Below are positions 1 through 10,417 of a stretch of 64,000 nucleotides of DNA, one piece after another (position 1 is the first letter of the stretch; the number at the start of each line of letters is the position of its first letter). The notes under the pieces are model-generated. The model ran no database searches, was not told the origin of the DNA, and worked only from the letters and a program-made list of their open reading frames with translations. The DNA is from Posidoniimonas corsicana (lineage in GTDB: Bacteria > Planctomycetota > Planctomycetia > Pirellulales > Lacipirellulaceae): positions 3,451,156 through 3,515,155 of the forward strand of contig NZ_SIHJ01000001.1 in the NCBI RefSeq assembly GCF_007859765.1, read 5' to 3'. Made by a program: the position numbers and the translations under genes.

Positions 1-1131
1 ATCACCGCCCCTCCAAACAACGCGGCTCGCCTTACAGTGCTAGCACTCGGTGTGGTGGTCGTGCTGGGCGGATGGTCGATCAGCCGACGGTACGTGGCGG
101 GCGGCATCACCGCCCGCGCGATGAAGAACCCTGCAACGTCGCGATCCGCCATCAGCGAGCTAGCACAGCTGGGCGATAGCGCCCTGTCCGCGCTGCTCGA
201 CGCCGCAGTGAGTGACGACCGCGAGGTGGCCATCCCTGCCCGTGCGGAGTTAGAGGCAATGCTCGCGCGGTGGGCCGCCGGTCGGCCGGCGTCGTTCGAG
301 TCGCGGTGCTCGCGGGTTATCCGCGGAGTCACCCACCGCGAGCCGCTGCTGACGCCATCAGGACGCGTGTGGGCCCGCCGGTTAGGCGATCAGGCCCTGC
401 GGCTCATCGACCCCCACCAGGCGGGCGAGGACAGCGGTCTGCTATCCGATGTCGAACGTCTGTTCGCGGTGTCGCAGCAGACCAGCCAGTACCCGGACCA
501 GCCGCTGCGGGCCCGGAGCATCCGCACCGTTAGGGTCAGCCCGCCGCGGCGCGCGCCGGCGAGTGTTGCGGCCTCGCCCAACCCACCAGTTCAGCAGGCG
601 CCTCTAGCAGCGCCGGCGGAGGGGTCCGTGGCGGCTCCGCCGTTGACGGCCGCCGCCCCCGCGCCGCAACTGGACTCCCCCCTCCCTGCCGCGGAGCCGA
701 TCCCGTCAGAACCAACCGCGGTAGCCACCGGCCCCGCATCGCTTGATTGGCGGCCTCCTGCCCAAGCGGCGGGCGAGCCCACGGAGCCCCGTCGGCTCGT
801 GCAATCCGATACGACGCCGGACGCGTCCACAGTACCCGCCTCGCCAACGCAGCCTGGCCTGTCCGCAGAGGTCATCGCTCTTCTCGAAGGCGACGATCGC
901 GATAAGCTTCAACTCGTGGAGCAACTGCTCCGCGGCGAGCACGAGAACGCCGCCGCCATACTGCTGCGATTGGCCAAGGACCCGGCGCCGCGGGTCAGGC
1001 TATCGGCCATCTCGGCCCTGGGATCCTCCCCCAACCCGCGTCTGACCGAGGCGGCCTACCGGCTGGCGGTCCACGACGAGGACCCCAAGGTCGCGCGTCT
1101 GGCAAGCGAGCTGCAGAAGCTGCTGCGGTAG
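1..1131 (+). CDS. HEAT-like repeat membrane-anchored protein, probably 5'-partial
   Basis: The frame is open to the left edge. A GTG at 37 is the first possible start in view but has no ribosome binding site, so the gene probably begins outside the window. A hydrophobic segment (LTVLALGVVVVLGG) near the visible N-terminus looks like a single membrane anchor. Two helical-repeat stretches resemble HEAT repeats: one at about residues 35-75 and one in the last 85 residues (for example LLRLAKDPAPRVRLSAISAL). They are separated by a Pro/Ala-rich linker at about residues 165-275, which is probably disordered. HEAT repeats usually mediate protein contacts. No catalytic motif is visible and the partner is unknown. 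The neighbour at 1176 converges on it. Confidence 0.7.
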   Translation: MTAPPNNAARLTVLALGVVVVLGGWSISRRYVAGGITARAMKNPATSRSAISELAQLGDSALSALLDAAVSDDREVAIPARAELEAMLARWAAGRPASFESRCSRVIRGVTHREPLLTPSGRVWARRLGDQALRLIDPHQAGEDSGLLSDVERLFAVSQQTSQYPDQPLRARSIRTVRVSPPRRAPASVAASPNPPVQQAPLAAPAEGSVAAPPLTAAAPAPQLDSPLPAAEPIPSEPTAVATGPASLDWRPPAQAAGEPTEPRRLVQSDTTPDASTVPASPTQPGLSAEVIALLEGDDRDKLQLVEQLLRGEHENAAAILLRLAKDPAPRVRLSAISALGSSPNPRLTEAAYRLAVHDEDPKVARLASELQKLLR

Positions 1132-1175
1132 CGAGTGAGGTCTGGTATTCGCTGCAAGCGGGCGTCGCACCCGTG

Positions 1176-2444
1176 TCAGCGAACAGCCGTCGTCAACGAG
1201 GCCACGCGTTGCGCCGCGACGTGAGACCGCTGGTACTCCGGCATGTAGCCCTTCACGCCCTGCACGCCGACACGCTTGCCAATCAGCGATCCCAGGTTGA
1301 GGTCAGGACCGGCCGTGATAAAGCTGACGATCTCTCCGCTGGTGTCGACCAATGCGTACTGCGGAGCGTTGGGGCGTTTCGAGACCACCGGCCGGAGGGT
1401 GCCCACCGCATCGTAGCCCGATAGGGGCGTCACGCTCTCTGCGATTCGCTCGATCGTCGGCGGAGTCGCGTCGGGGGTTGAGCTCCTGGTTAGCCCCACC
1501 TGGGGGGCGACGCCTCGGGTCGCGCGGTAGCGGTTCGCGATGGACGCGAAACGGTCGACGCGGGCGGCCAGATCGCGGACGGCGTTCCGCTCCGACTCGT
1601 CGCCCGCCGCGGCGAGCATCTCGGCGGCGCGGCGTTCGATCTCGTCGAACCGCCAGAGGTTCGGACGCTCGGACACCTGACGGGAGAGCTCGACCTCGAG
1701 CGCTCCGAGCTGGTCACGGAACTCGCCGCTGAGGCGCGGGAGCATAGCAGTGGCTGCGGGTTGGTCGCCGGCTCCTGGCGGGCTGGCCGGAGGCAGCGGC
1801 TTGGCGCCGACCACCTCGGCGCCTGGAGCGTCGGCGGGCGGCGGTGCTTGCTCCGCCGGCGTTGTGTGGGCCGCCGCCTGCACCCAGTCACCCTGCTGGT
1901 TCTCCACGGCTGCAGACGAACCTTCAAGATCCCCGGCGGCCTGGTGGGTCGGATCCGTTGTCAAATCGGAGCGCCGCACCCAGCGGAACTCCCCCGACGG
2001 CGGCGCGATCTGCACCCAGTCAACGCCGTCGATCGGCTGCTCCGCGAGCACGCGCACGCGTTCGCCCTGGTCGAGTCGGACATGAACTGCGTCCCGACGG
2101 TTGTGCAGCAGGCTGCCAACGCGGGCGGGCGTCTGGTCGCGGGTCACCTCGGCGGTGCCGTCGCCCAGCAGCCGCAGAGCGCTCGCGGACGCCCAGCTGA
2201 AGCTGCCCTCGGGGGGACGCACCGCGCAGAAGCCGCTGGCGGTCTCCTCGTAAACCTGAACTCGGGCGCCGCGTGGCAACTCGGCGGTGTTGTAATAATG
2301 GGGGCCCGGGCCGGCGTACACGGTCGCCGCGGCGCCAATCACGGTAGCCTCGTAGGGGAACCCATCTTCGCCGCCGCGGGCCGCTCCCGGCAGCAGCGAG
2401 CAGGCGACGGCGATGGCGGCCAAGCGTGTGGATTGATCCAACAT
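1176..2444 (-). CDS. secreted SH3b-domain protein
   Basis: The product is 422 aa. I chose the ATG at 2444 because GGAGGA stands 6 nt upstream and the protein then opens with a signal peptide (MLDQSTRLAAIAVACSLLPG); a longer frame to 2537 has no such support. Two bacterial SH3-like domains follow at roughly residues 30-80 and 90-155, each with the usual valine-rich strands and an FxW(V/A) end (GSFSWASASAL, GEFRWVRRSDL). A low-complexity linker, a helical segment rich in Arg/Glu and a C-terminal beta region come next. SH3b domains often bind cell-wall peptides, so an envelope role is inferred. The C-terminal region was not recognised. Confidence 0.8.
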   Translation of the reverse strand: MLDQSTRLAAIAVACSLLPGAARGGEDGFPYEATVIGAAATVYAGPGPHYYNTAELPRGARVQVYEETASGFCAVRPPEGSFSWASASALRLLGDGTAEVTRDQTPARVGSLLHNRRDAVHVRLDQGERVRVLAEQPIDGVDWVQIAPPSGEFRWVRRSDLTTDPTHQAAGDLEGSSAAVENQQGDWVQAAAHTTPAEQAPPPADAPGAEVVGAKPLPPASPPGAGDQPAATAMLPRLSGEFRDQLGALEVELSRQVSERPNLWRFDEIERRAAEMLAAAGDESERNAVRDLAARVDRFASIANRYRATRGVAPQVGLTRSSTPDATPPTIERIAESVTPLSGYDAVGTLRPVVSKRPNAPQYALVDTSGEIVSFITAGPDLNLGSLIGKRVGVQGVKGYMPEYQRSHVAAQRVASLTTAVR

Positions 2445-2655
2445 GGCGGTTCCTCCGATTCTCTTTCGCGGTGGGGTCGCCGCAAAAAGTAAAAGTACTC
2501 GCGGTGGGCTTGTAGGGGATCGCGCGGCTGTGCTCAAGAGCAGCGGGGCGGGACACTTGCGCCCGCTAGCATCCGCTGCCGGTTTGGTGGTTGGCCGGCA
2601 GCGCCGCTGCTAGGATGGATGCTGGCGCCGTCCTCGCATCCTGCACCAACCCTCT

Positions 2656-4431
<1,776 letters not shown>

Positions 4432-4500
4432 ACTTGCGGGTTGTGGGAACGATCCCCGCCGCGGCCCGGCGCCGCTCGTCAGCCAACCCAGGCGTTCCGC

Positions 4501-5799
4501 ATGCCCAAGCTCGACCACTCCGCCAGCCACCAAGCCTTCGCCCGCGCCAAGCAGCTCATGCCGGGCGGCGTCAACAGCCCGGCCCGGGCGTTTGGCGCCG
4601 TCGGCGGCGAGCCGTTGCTCATCGCCAGCGCCGCGGGCGCCACGATGACCGACATCGACGGCAACCAGTACCTCGACTACGTCGGCTCCTGGGGCCCGAT
4701 GATCCTAGGGCACGCCTACACGCCCGTGGTCGAGGCGGTCCAGGCGGCCGCCGCTGGCGGGACCAGCTTCGGCGCGCCGACCGTTGGCGAGAACGAGCTC
4801 GCCGAGCTGATTATCGAGTGCGTCCCCAGCGTCGAGCGGGTGCGGCTGGTCAACTCCGGCACCGAGGCGACCATGAGCGCGCTGCGACTCGCGCGGGGGT
4901 TCACGGGCCGACCGCTGGTGGTGAAGTTTGCCGGCAACTACCACGGACACGTCGACAGCCTGCTGGTGGCGGCCGGCAGCGCGGCGGCCACGCTCGGCGC
5001 GCCCAACTCGCCAGGCGTAACGCCCGGCGCCGCGGGCGACACGCTCGTGCTCCCCTACAACGACCCCGCCGCGTTGGACGACGCCTTCGGCCAGCACGGG
5101 CCGCAGATCGCCGCGGTCATCTTCGAACCGGTGTGCGGCAACATGGGGGTGGTGGCGCCGACACAGGCGTTCCGCGACGCGCTCGCCGAGCTCACCAAAC
5201 AACACGGCGCGCTGCTGATCGCCGATGAGGTGATGACCGGCTTCCGGCTGTCGCTGGGCGGCGCTCAGCAGCTGCTCGGCATCACTCCCGACCTCACGAC
5301 GCTCGGCAAGATCGTCGGCGGTGGCCTGCCGGTCGGCGCCTACGGCGGCCGCGACGACGTCATGTCGCACGTGCTGCCCGAGGGCAAGGTCTTCCAGGCG
5401 GGGACGCTCAGCGGCAACCCACTGGCGACCGCCGCGGGGTGCGCGACGCTCCGCGCCCTGCGCGACAACCCTCCTTACGAGCGGCTCGACGAGCTCGGCG
5501 CGATGCTGTACCGCGGGCTGCACCAGGCCGCCGAAGACGCCGGGGTCCCCCACTACGTAGCGCGGGTCGGCAGCATGGCCACGCTGTTCTTCGTCAACGA
5601 ACCGGTCACGTCGTGGGACACGGCGAGCCGCTGCGACACCGCGGCGTTCGCCAAGTACTTCTGGTCGATGCTCAACCGCGGGATCTACTTGCCGTGCAGC
5701 CAGTACGAGGCAAACTTCATCTCGGCCGCGCACACTGAGGCGGACATCCAGCGGACGATCGACGCGGCCCAAGAGTCGCTGGCGGAACTGGCCGCCTGA
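4501..5799 (+). CDS. hemL: glutamate-1-semialdehyde 2,1-aminomutase
   Basis: The product is 432 aa, the usual length. It converts glutamate-1-semialdehyde to 5-aminolevulinate, using PLP, in the C5 route of tetrapyrrole synthesis in the cytosol. Diagnostic stretches are the N-terminal PGGVNSPARAF, the cofactor region VNSGTEATMSALRLAR, the ADEVMTGFR aspartate loop, and the Schiff-base lysine in TLGKIVGGGLPVGAYGG (about residue 270). The ATG at 4501 gives the family N-terminus; an upstream in-frame start adds 20 unrelated residues. Its neighbour upstream is a kinase and the gene downstream converges, so it is not in a haem operon. Confidence 0.97.
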   Translation: MPKLDHSASHQAFARAKQLMPGGVNSPARAFGAVGGEPLLIASAAGATMTDIDGNQYLDYVGSWGPMILGHAYTPVVEAVQAAAAGGTSFGAPTVGENELAELIIECVPSVERVRLVNSGTEATMSALRLARGFTGRPLVVKFAGNYHGHVDSLLVAAGSAAATLGAPNSPGVTPGAAGDTLVLPYNDPAALDDAFGQHGPQIAAVIFEPVCGNMGVVAPTQAFRDALAELTKQHGALLIADEVMTGFRLSLGGAQQLLGITPDLTTLGKIVGGGLPVGAYGGRDDVMSHVLPEGKVFQAGTLSGNPLATAAGCATLRALRDNPPYERLDELGAMLYRGLHQAAEDAGVPHYVARVGSMATLFFVNEPVTSWDTASRCDTAAFAKYFWSMLNRGIYLPCSQYEANFISAAHTEADIQRTIDAAQESLAELAA

Positions 5800-5807
5800 A
5801 CCGCGGG

Positions 5808-6503
5808 CTACGGCGCCCCCTGCCCCAGCCGCTTCTCTTCCGCCGCGCTCAGGCGGAAGTACCGCGGCAGCACCTCGGTCGCCGCGGCCAGCTCGCCCGC
5901 CGCGACCCGCGGCGCTGCCAACCGGGCGATCGTCTCGGCCTGTGGCGCCCAAGAACTCTCCTCGGCGACCGAAACCCCTTGTGGCAGCTCGCTGCGTAGC
6001 TTCCGCACCACCGGACCGGAAACCCACACCCCGGGCGAAAGTTCGGAAAGCCACTTGCTGGCGGGCAGCACCGCGACCTCGCCGCAGGCCCCGTCGGCGT
6101 CTACCGGGGCGGCGAACAGCTCGTTGCGCTGAGCGTCCATCACGACCCAGCCAGGACCACCGGCGCCGCCCGACTGCGCGGCGATGGCGTGCAGCGTGTT
6201 CACCTCCACCACCCCACACCCAGCCGCGTAGGCCAGCATTTTCGCCGCCGTGACGCCGATCCGCAGGCCCGTAAACGACCCCGGACCCGATGAAACCGCC
6301 ACCGCGTCCAATTCGGCCAGGGGCCAGCTGGTCTTTTCGATCAGCTCCTTCAGGCAAGGCGCGAGCGACTGCGCCGAACGCACGCCCGCCGGCAGCGACG
6401 CCGGAATGGCGACCGGCTCGCCCCCCGGCCCGTCCCCTGACTCGATGCTCAGGGCACACAGCGACCCAACCCGCTCGGAAGTCTCGATGGCGATCAGTTT
6501 CAC
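5808..6503 (-). CDS. tsaB: tRNA threonylcarbamoyladenosine biosynthesis protein TsaB
   Basis: The product is 231 aa and starts with GTG at 6503. TsaB is the non-catalytic ASKHA-fold partner of TsaD in making the t6A37 modification of ANN-decoding tRNAs. The family marks are visible: IAIETSERVGSLCAL at the N-terminus, DAVAVSSGPGSFTGLRIG at about residues 65-82, and AYAAGCGVVEVNTLHAIA after it. The C-terminal half is variable, as is usual. It converges with hemL, with 8 bp between the stops, and is divergent from the metallophosphoesterase gene. Confidence 0.95.
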   Translation of the reverse strand: MKLIAIETSERVGSLCALSIESGDGPGGEPVAIPASLPAGVRSAQSLAPCLKELIEKTSWPLAELDAVAVSSGPGSFTGLRIGVTAAKMLAYAAGCGVVEVNTLHAIAAQSGGAGGPGWVVMDAQRNELFAAPVDADGACGEVAVLPASKWLSELSPGVWVSGPVVRKLRSELPQGVSVAEESSWAPQAETIARLAAPRVAAGELAAATEVLPRYFRLSAAEEKRLGQGAP

Positions 6504-6537
6504 GCTGGCATGCTCGCTTTACGGCCCGGCGGCCGCC

Positions 6538-6566
6538 TTGACCGAAGTCGCTAGTGAATCTAGGCT
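6538..6566 (+). promoter_or_regulatory. candidate sigma-70-type promoter for the metallophosphoesterase gene
   Basis: TTGACC at 6538-6543 and TAGGCT at 6561-6566 are separated by exactly 17 nt, in the divergent gap between tsaB and the gene starting at 6721. It was found by eye. The -35 is five of six to consensus and the -10 is weaker. The leader would be about 150 nt. Confidence 0.4.
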
Positions 6567-6720
6567 TAAGGGCTCTTGTGAGGTAGCTGACCGACGGGCG
6601 ATCGTCCCCGCGAGTCGTCCCTGTGGGTCGCCTGGCGGGCGTCTCGGGTGGTCGGCGGGCCTGCTGGCCTAGCGTAACCATGTTGATCGACGAACGCCCG
6701 TTGCGAAAGGCGCCGAGGCT

Positions 6721-7488
6721 TTGAGACGCGCAATCATCAGCGACATCCACGGCAACTTCGAGGCGCTCTCCACCGTGCTCGACCACATCGGGCAGCAGGA
6801 CGTCTCGGAGATCTTCTGCCTGGGCGACATCATCGGCTACGGCCCCAACCCGTGCGAGTGCCTGGACCTGGTGATGCGGCGGACCAAGGTCTGCCTGCTG
6901 GGCAACCACGACCAGGCCGCGCTGTTTGACCCCGAGGGCTTCAACAGCGGCGCCGAGCGCGCGATCTTCTGGACCCGCGACCAGCTGGAGAACGGCTCGG
7001 GCGCGCGTGTGGACATCGACGCCCGCTGGGACTTCCTGGGCGGCCTGCCCCGCACGCACCGCGACGGCCCGTGGCTGTTTGTGCACGGCTCGCCCCGCAA
7101 TCCGGTGAACGAGTACGTCTTCCCGGAAGACATCTACAACCAGAAGAAGATGGAGAAGCTCTTCAGCCTGGTTGAGAAGGGCTGCTTCCAGGGGCACACC
7201 CACGTGCCCGGCGTGTTCACCGAGAGCCGCACGTTCCTCACCCCGGAAGAGGCCGAGTTCAAGTACACGGTCGGCGAGCAGAAGTTCATGGTCAACGTCG
7301 GGTCGGTGGGGCAGCCGCGCGACGGCGACCCGCGCTCCTGCTACGTGATCCTGGAGTACGAGCCGGGCGGTTCGGCCACCGTCACCTTCCACCGCGTCGA
7401 CTACGACCGCGGCGCCACGGCCGACAAGATCTACAACATCCCCGACCTGGATAACTTCCTCGGGGACCGCATCAAGCAGGGACGCTGA
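6721..7488 (+). CDS. metallophosphoesterase, YfcE/DiaA-type calcineurin-like fold
   Basis: The product is 255 aa and starts with TTG; no better start lies upstream in frame. Metal-binding motifs of calcineurin-like phosphoesterases are all present: SDIHGN near residue 6, GDIIGYGP near 38, GNHD near 62, and GHTHVPG near 160. A dinuclear metal centre and phosphomonoester or diester hydrolysis follow from the family. The small size and early GN(H/F)EAL segment fit the cytosolic bacterial subfamily that also includes protein phosphatases. The substrate is not known. Kinases are nearby in the window, but no operon link exists. Confidence 0.9.
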   Translation: MRRAIISDIHGNFEALSTVLDHIGQQDVSEIFCLGDIIGYGPNPCECLDLVMRRTKVCLLGNHDQAALFDPEGFNSGAERAIFWTRDQLENGSGARVDIDARWDFLGGLPRTHRDGPWLFVHGSPRNPVNEYVFPEDIYNQKKMEKLFSLVEKGCFQGHTHVPGVFTESRTFLTPEEAEFKYTVGEQKFMVNVGSVGQPRDGDPRSCYVILEYEPGGSATVTFHRVDYDRGATADKIYNIPDLDNFLGDRIKQGR

Positions 7489-7596
7489 TAGCTCCTCCCC
7501 ACGGCGGGCGGCTGACAGGCGAACCCCGCTCGGGGGCCGCCGTCTGTCCCGACCAACCACTCCCCCACCTACCTCAACCGCTAGCCCCCCACCATC

Positions 7597-10011
7597 ATGA
7601 GGCGGAGCCCCGCAGACCCCAACCAGCCGCAGGACCAGCGGCTGTTCATGTTCCTCCTGCTGGCGGCGTCGATGGCGATGCTCTGGGGTTCGATGAACCA
7701 GCAGCCGCCGGTGCAGCAGCCCGATCAGGCCGCCGCCGAGCAGGCCGACGCCCCCGCCGACGGCCAGCCCGATCCCACCGGCGACGACGCCCCTCCCCCT
7801 GTCAGCCCCGGGGCTGACGCCGCCACAGCCGGCGGCGACGAGCCCGACGCGCCCGCCATCGAGGACGCGCCGCTGGCCGAGCCGCAGTCGCTCACGCTCG
7901 GCTCCGCCGCGTCCGGCGGCCAGTACCGGATGCTGATGACCCTGACCAACGAGGGCGCGGCGATCAACCGGATCGTGCTCTCCTCGGACGACATCTCGGA
8001 GATCGACAACCACCACGGCAGCCTCGGCGTGCACGACACCTCCGAAGCCGAGCCCGGAGTGCGGCTCGACCTGGTCGGGCCGGGAACGGCCGCGGCCGAG
8101 GCCGGCCTCCGCTCGGGCGATGTCGTCACCGGCGGCACAGGCGGCGGCAAGCTGAAGGACACCGAATTCCCCGACGCCCAGGCCATGGCCAACTGGCTGG
8201 GCCGCAGCAAGCCGGGCGACAAGGTGACGCTGCGCGTCGCCTCGGGCGAGGGCCCCCGCGAGGTCGAGGTCACGCTCCGCCGCCCCGCCCTGCAGCTGGT
8301 CCGCCCCGAGAGCGAGAACATCCTGCAGCACCAGGACAAGCTGCCCGTAGACTACGCAGACGTGCCGTCGCTCGTGGTGCGGCTGACCAGCATGGGCGGT
8401 CAGGACGCCAAGTCGGCGCTGGTCGCGGCCGCGAACGAGCGGCTGCAGTCCGGCGGATGGACCGTCGACCAGAGGGGCGACGCGTCCGTCGCGTTCACCA
8501 TGCGCCTGGCCGACCTCGGGCTGGAGGTCGTCAAGACGTACACCCTGGCCGAAGTCCCGGAGGACCAGGTCGGCAACGTCGACTACCGCGGCTACCACTT
8601 CGATTTCTCCATCGAGGTCCGCAACCTGCTCGACCAAGAGCAGAAAGTCTCCTACGAGTTGGAGGGCCCCAACGGCCTGCCGATCGAGGGCTTCTGGTAC
8701 GCGAACAAGATCGGCCGCAAGGCCAACGGCAACGGCGCCTGGGGCGCGGTCGGCCTGCGCGACGTGATCGCGCGGTACGAGAACGGCCCGGTCTCGCAGC
8801 TCAACCCCGCGCAAATTATCGACGGCGACTACGAGCCCTTCGGCGACGGCTCGCCGCTGGCCTACATCGGCGTCGACGCGCAGTACTTCGCGATGATGCT
8901 GATCCCCCAGAAGCAGCAGCTCGACGACAACTGGTTCGACTTCGGCGAGGCTGTGCTCGCCACGCCCGAGCTCGGCAAGCGGGGCCGCGTCACGCTCAAC
9001 AACCCCACGTTCACCCTCACCCGCACGCCGGTCACGCTGGCCGCCGCCGGCGGCGACGCCGCCGCCCGCACCGACGCGTTCACCGTATTCGCCGGTCCCA
9101 AGCGGCCGGAGCTGCTCTCGCAGTACCAGCCCGAGGGCGCCGAGAGCTACAGCCTGAAGAACATCCTGTACTACGGCTGGTTCGGCCCGGTGGCCAAGCT
9201 CATGCTCGGCATCCTCCACATGTTCTACGCGGTGGTTCGCAACTACGGCGTGGCGATCGTGCTGCTGACGGTGCTCGTGCGGCTCTGCATGTTCCCCATC
9301 AGCCGCAAGCAGGCGATGAACATGGTGAAGATGCAGGAGCTGAAGCCCGAGATCGACCGCATCGCTGAGAAGTACAAGGACGACATGCAGAAGCGGACGC
9401 AGGCCCAGCAGGAGTTGTTCAAGAAGCACAACTTCCACCCCATGGGCGGCTGCCTGCCGATGTTCTTCCAGCTTCCCATCTTCCTCGGCCTGTACCGGGC
9501 CCTGGCGGTGGACGTCGAGCTGCGCGAGGCTTCGCTGCTGGGCGACTGGACCCGCTTCTGCTCCAACCTGGCCGCGCCCGACATGTTCTACGACTGGTCG
9601 TGGCTGATGCCCCAGTGGGTGAACAACGGGTACCTGCCCAGCATCATGGGCATCTTCGCGGTCGGCCCGTACTTCAACCTGCTGCCGGTCGTGACCGTCT
9701 GCCTGTTCCTCCTGCAGCAGAAGCTGTTCATGCCCGAGGCCACCACCGAGCAGGCCATCCTCCAGCAGAAGATGATGAAGTACATGATGGGCTTCATGGG
9801 CCTGATGTTCTTCAAGGTGCCCAGCGGGCTGTGCATCTACTTCATCACCTCCAGCCTGTGGGGCATCGCCGAGCGGAAGCTCGTGCCGCCCCCCAAGCCG
9901 GCCGAAAACCCCGCAGCGTTCTCCAAGCCGACCCCTCCGCCCAAGAAGCCCGCCCAGGGCGGCGGCGGACAGTCGAACAAGAAGAAGCAGCAGAAAAAGA
10001 AACGCCGCTAG
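7597..10011 (+). CDS. yidC: membrane protein insertase YidC with an internal PDZ domain
   Basis: The product is 804 aa, longer than the usual 550-600. A first membrane helix at about residues 10-25 is followed by an acidic linker. The large periplasmic domain is interrupted at about residues 149-228 by a PDZ-like segment (VGPGTAAAEAGLRSGDVV, then VTLRV and EVEVTLRRP). The conserved insertase core is at about 525-770, with TVLVRLCMFPISRKQ (including the groove arginine), MGGCLPMFFQLPIFLGLYRAL, and VPSGLCIYF near the end. The tail is Lys-rich, as in ribosome-contacting YidC tails. YidC inserts and folds inner-membrane proteins with or without SecYEG. No rpmH/rnpA neighbours are present; mnmE follows after a 406-bp gap that holds a repeat element. 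Confidence 0.95.
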   Translation: MRRSPADPNQPQDQRLFMFLLLAASMAMLWGSMNQQPPVQQPDQAAAEQADAPADGQPDPTGDDAPPPVSPGADAATAGGDEPDAPAIEDAPLAEPQSLTLGSAASGGQYRMLMTLTNEGAAINRIVLSSDDISEIDNHHGSLGVHDTSEAEPGVRLDLVGPGTAAAEAGLRSGDVVTGGTGGGKLKDTEFPDAQAMANWLGRSKPGDKVTLRVASGEGPREVEVTLRRPALQLVRPESENILQHQDKLPVDYADVPSLVVRLTSMGGQDAKSALVAAANERLQSGGWTVDQRGDASVAFTMRLADLGLEVVKTYTLAEVPEDQVGNVDYRGYHFDFSIEVRNLLDQEQKVSYELEGPNGLPIEGFWYANKIGRKANGNGAWGAVGLRDVIARYENGPVSQLNPAQIIDGDYEPFGDGSPLAYIGVDAQYFAMMLIPQKQQLDDNWFDFGEAVLATPELGKRGRVTLNNPTFTLTRTPVTLAAAGGDAAARTDAFTVFAGPKRPELLSQYQPEGAESYSLKNILYYGWFGPVAKLMLGILHMFYAVVRNYGVAIVLLTVLVRLCMFPISRKQAMNMVKMQELKPEIDRIAEKYKDDMQKRTQAQQELFKKHNFHPMGGCLPMFFQLPIFLGLYRALAVDVELREASLLGDWTRFCSNLAAPDMFYDWSWLMPQWVNNGYLPSIMGIFAVGPYFNLLPVVTVCLFLLQQKLFMPEATTEQAILQQKMMKYMMGFMGLMFFKVPSGLCIYFITSSLWGIAERKLVPPPKPAENPAAFSKPTPPPKKPAQGGGGQSNKKKQQKKKRR

Positions 10012-10417
10012 GCGGCCGCCCGGCAGTTTTTTGTCCGCCGAGTTTTGTCCAAAAACACGAACGGAGCGGACAAAACTCAGGGCGTATCTTGGCCCTGATT
10101 CTTCGCAAGTGCTTTTGAATTAAGGCATTGCCGTGTTTTCCTCCCGGCAGGGCGGCGGGGTTTTGTCCGATTCTGGTCGCGCGGAGGGGACATTACCCCG
10201 CGGCGACAAGCTCGCACTCACCTCACCCGCGTGTGTATCGAGCCCGCCGCAGACCGCGCTCCGTGTTCTATTGGAAGGCCTGCGGTGGCCGGTTTCTACT
10301 AAGAACCGGCCGGATTCCGCGATCGAGAATCTCGTCGACACGGGCGCGCGTCCGTAGCCGGCCGCGCCGTCGTTGGCTAGAACGAGTGGGACACCACAAG
10401 CCAGAGCCCCGCCTCCG
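10012..10417. other. intergenic region between yidC and mnmE, largely a palindromic element
   Basis: No coding signal was seen. About 160 of the 406 bp belong to the repeat element listed at 10041-10200. The yidC stop is followed by a G/C-rich palindrome and a T6 run (10025-10034) that may help terminate yidC. The last 100 bp before mnmE contain no promoter that I could support. Confidence 0.5.
10041..10200 (-). repeat. palindromic element, copy A (related to copy B at 55630-55795)
   Basis: It holds a perfect 10-bp inverted repeat AGTTTTGTCC/GGACAAAACT at 10041-10050 and 10068-10077. A second, decayed one begins with GGGGTTTTGTCCGAT at 10157-10171. Read on the minus strand, the order and the 79-nt spacing between the two palindromes match copy B exactly, and the 37-bp palindromes of the two copies differ at only three positions of their inner sequence. 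Confidence 0.75.

Noticed and set aside
2591-2616. TTGGCC-14-TAGGAT as a promoter for the kinase at 2656
   Set aside because: The spacing of 14 nt is too short. TAGGAT, TAGACT and TAGAAT hexamers recur before several genes (2611, 47568, 51131), but without consistent -35 partners.
7502-7542. G/C-rich stem-loop after the metallophosphoesterase gene as terminator
   Set aside because: There is no T run, and in this G/C-rich sequence such stems are common by chance.
4705-9438. A 1577-codon open frame on the minus strand opposite hemL, tsaB, the phosphoesterase and yidC
   Set aside because: It is a shadow of the strong third-position G/C bias. Known genes with intact motifs occupy the other strand or frame, and its translation is low-complexity Arg/Gly/Val.
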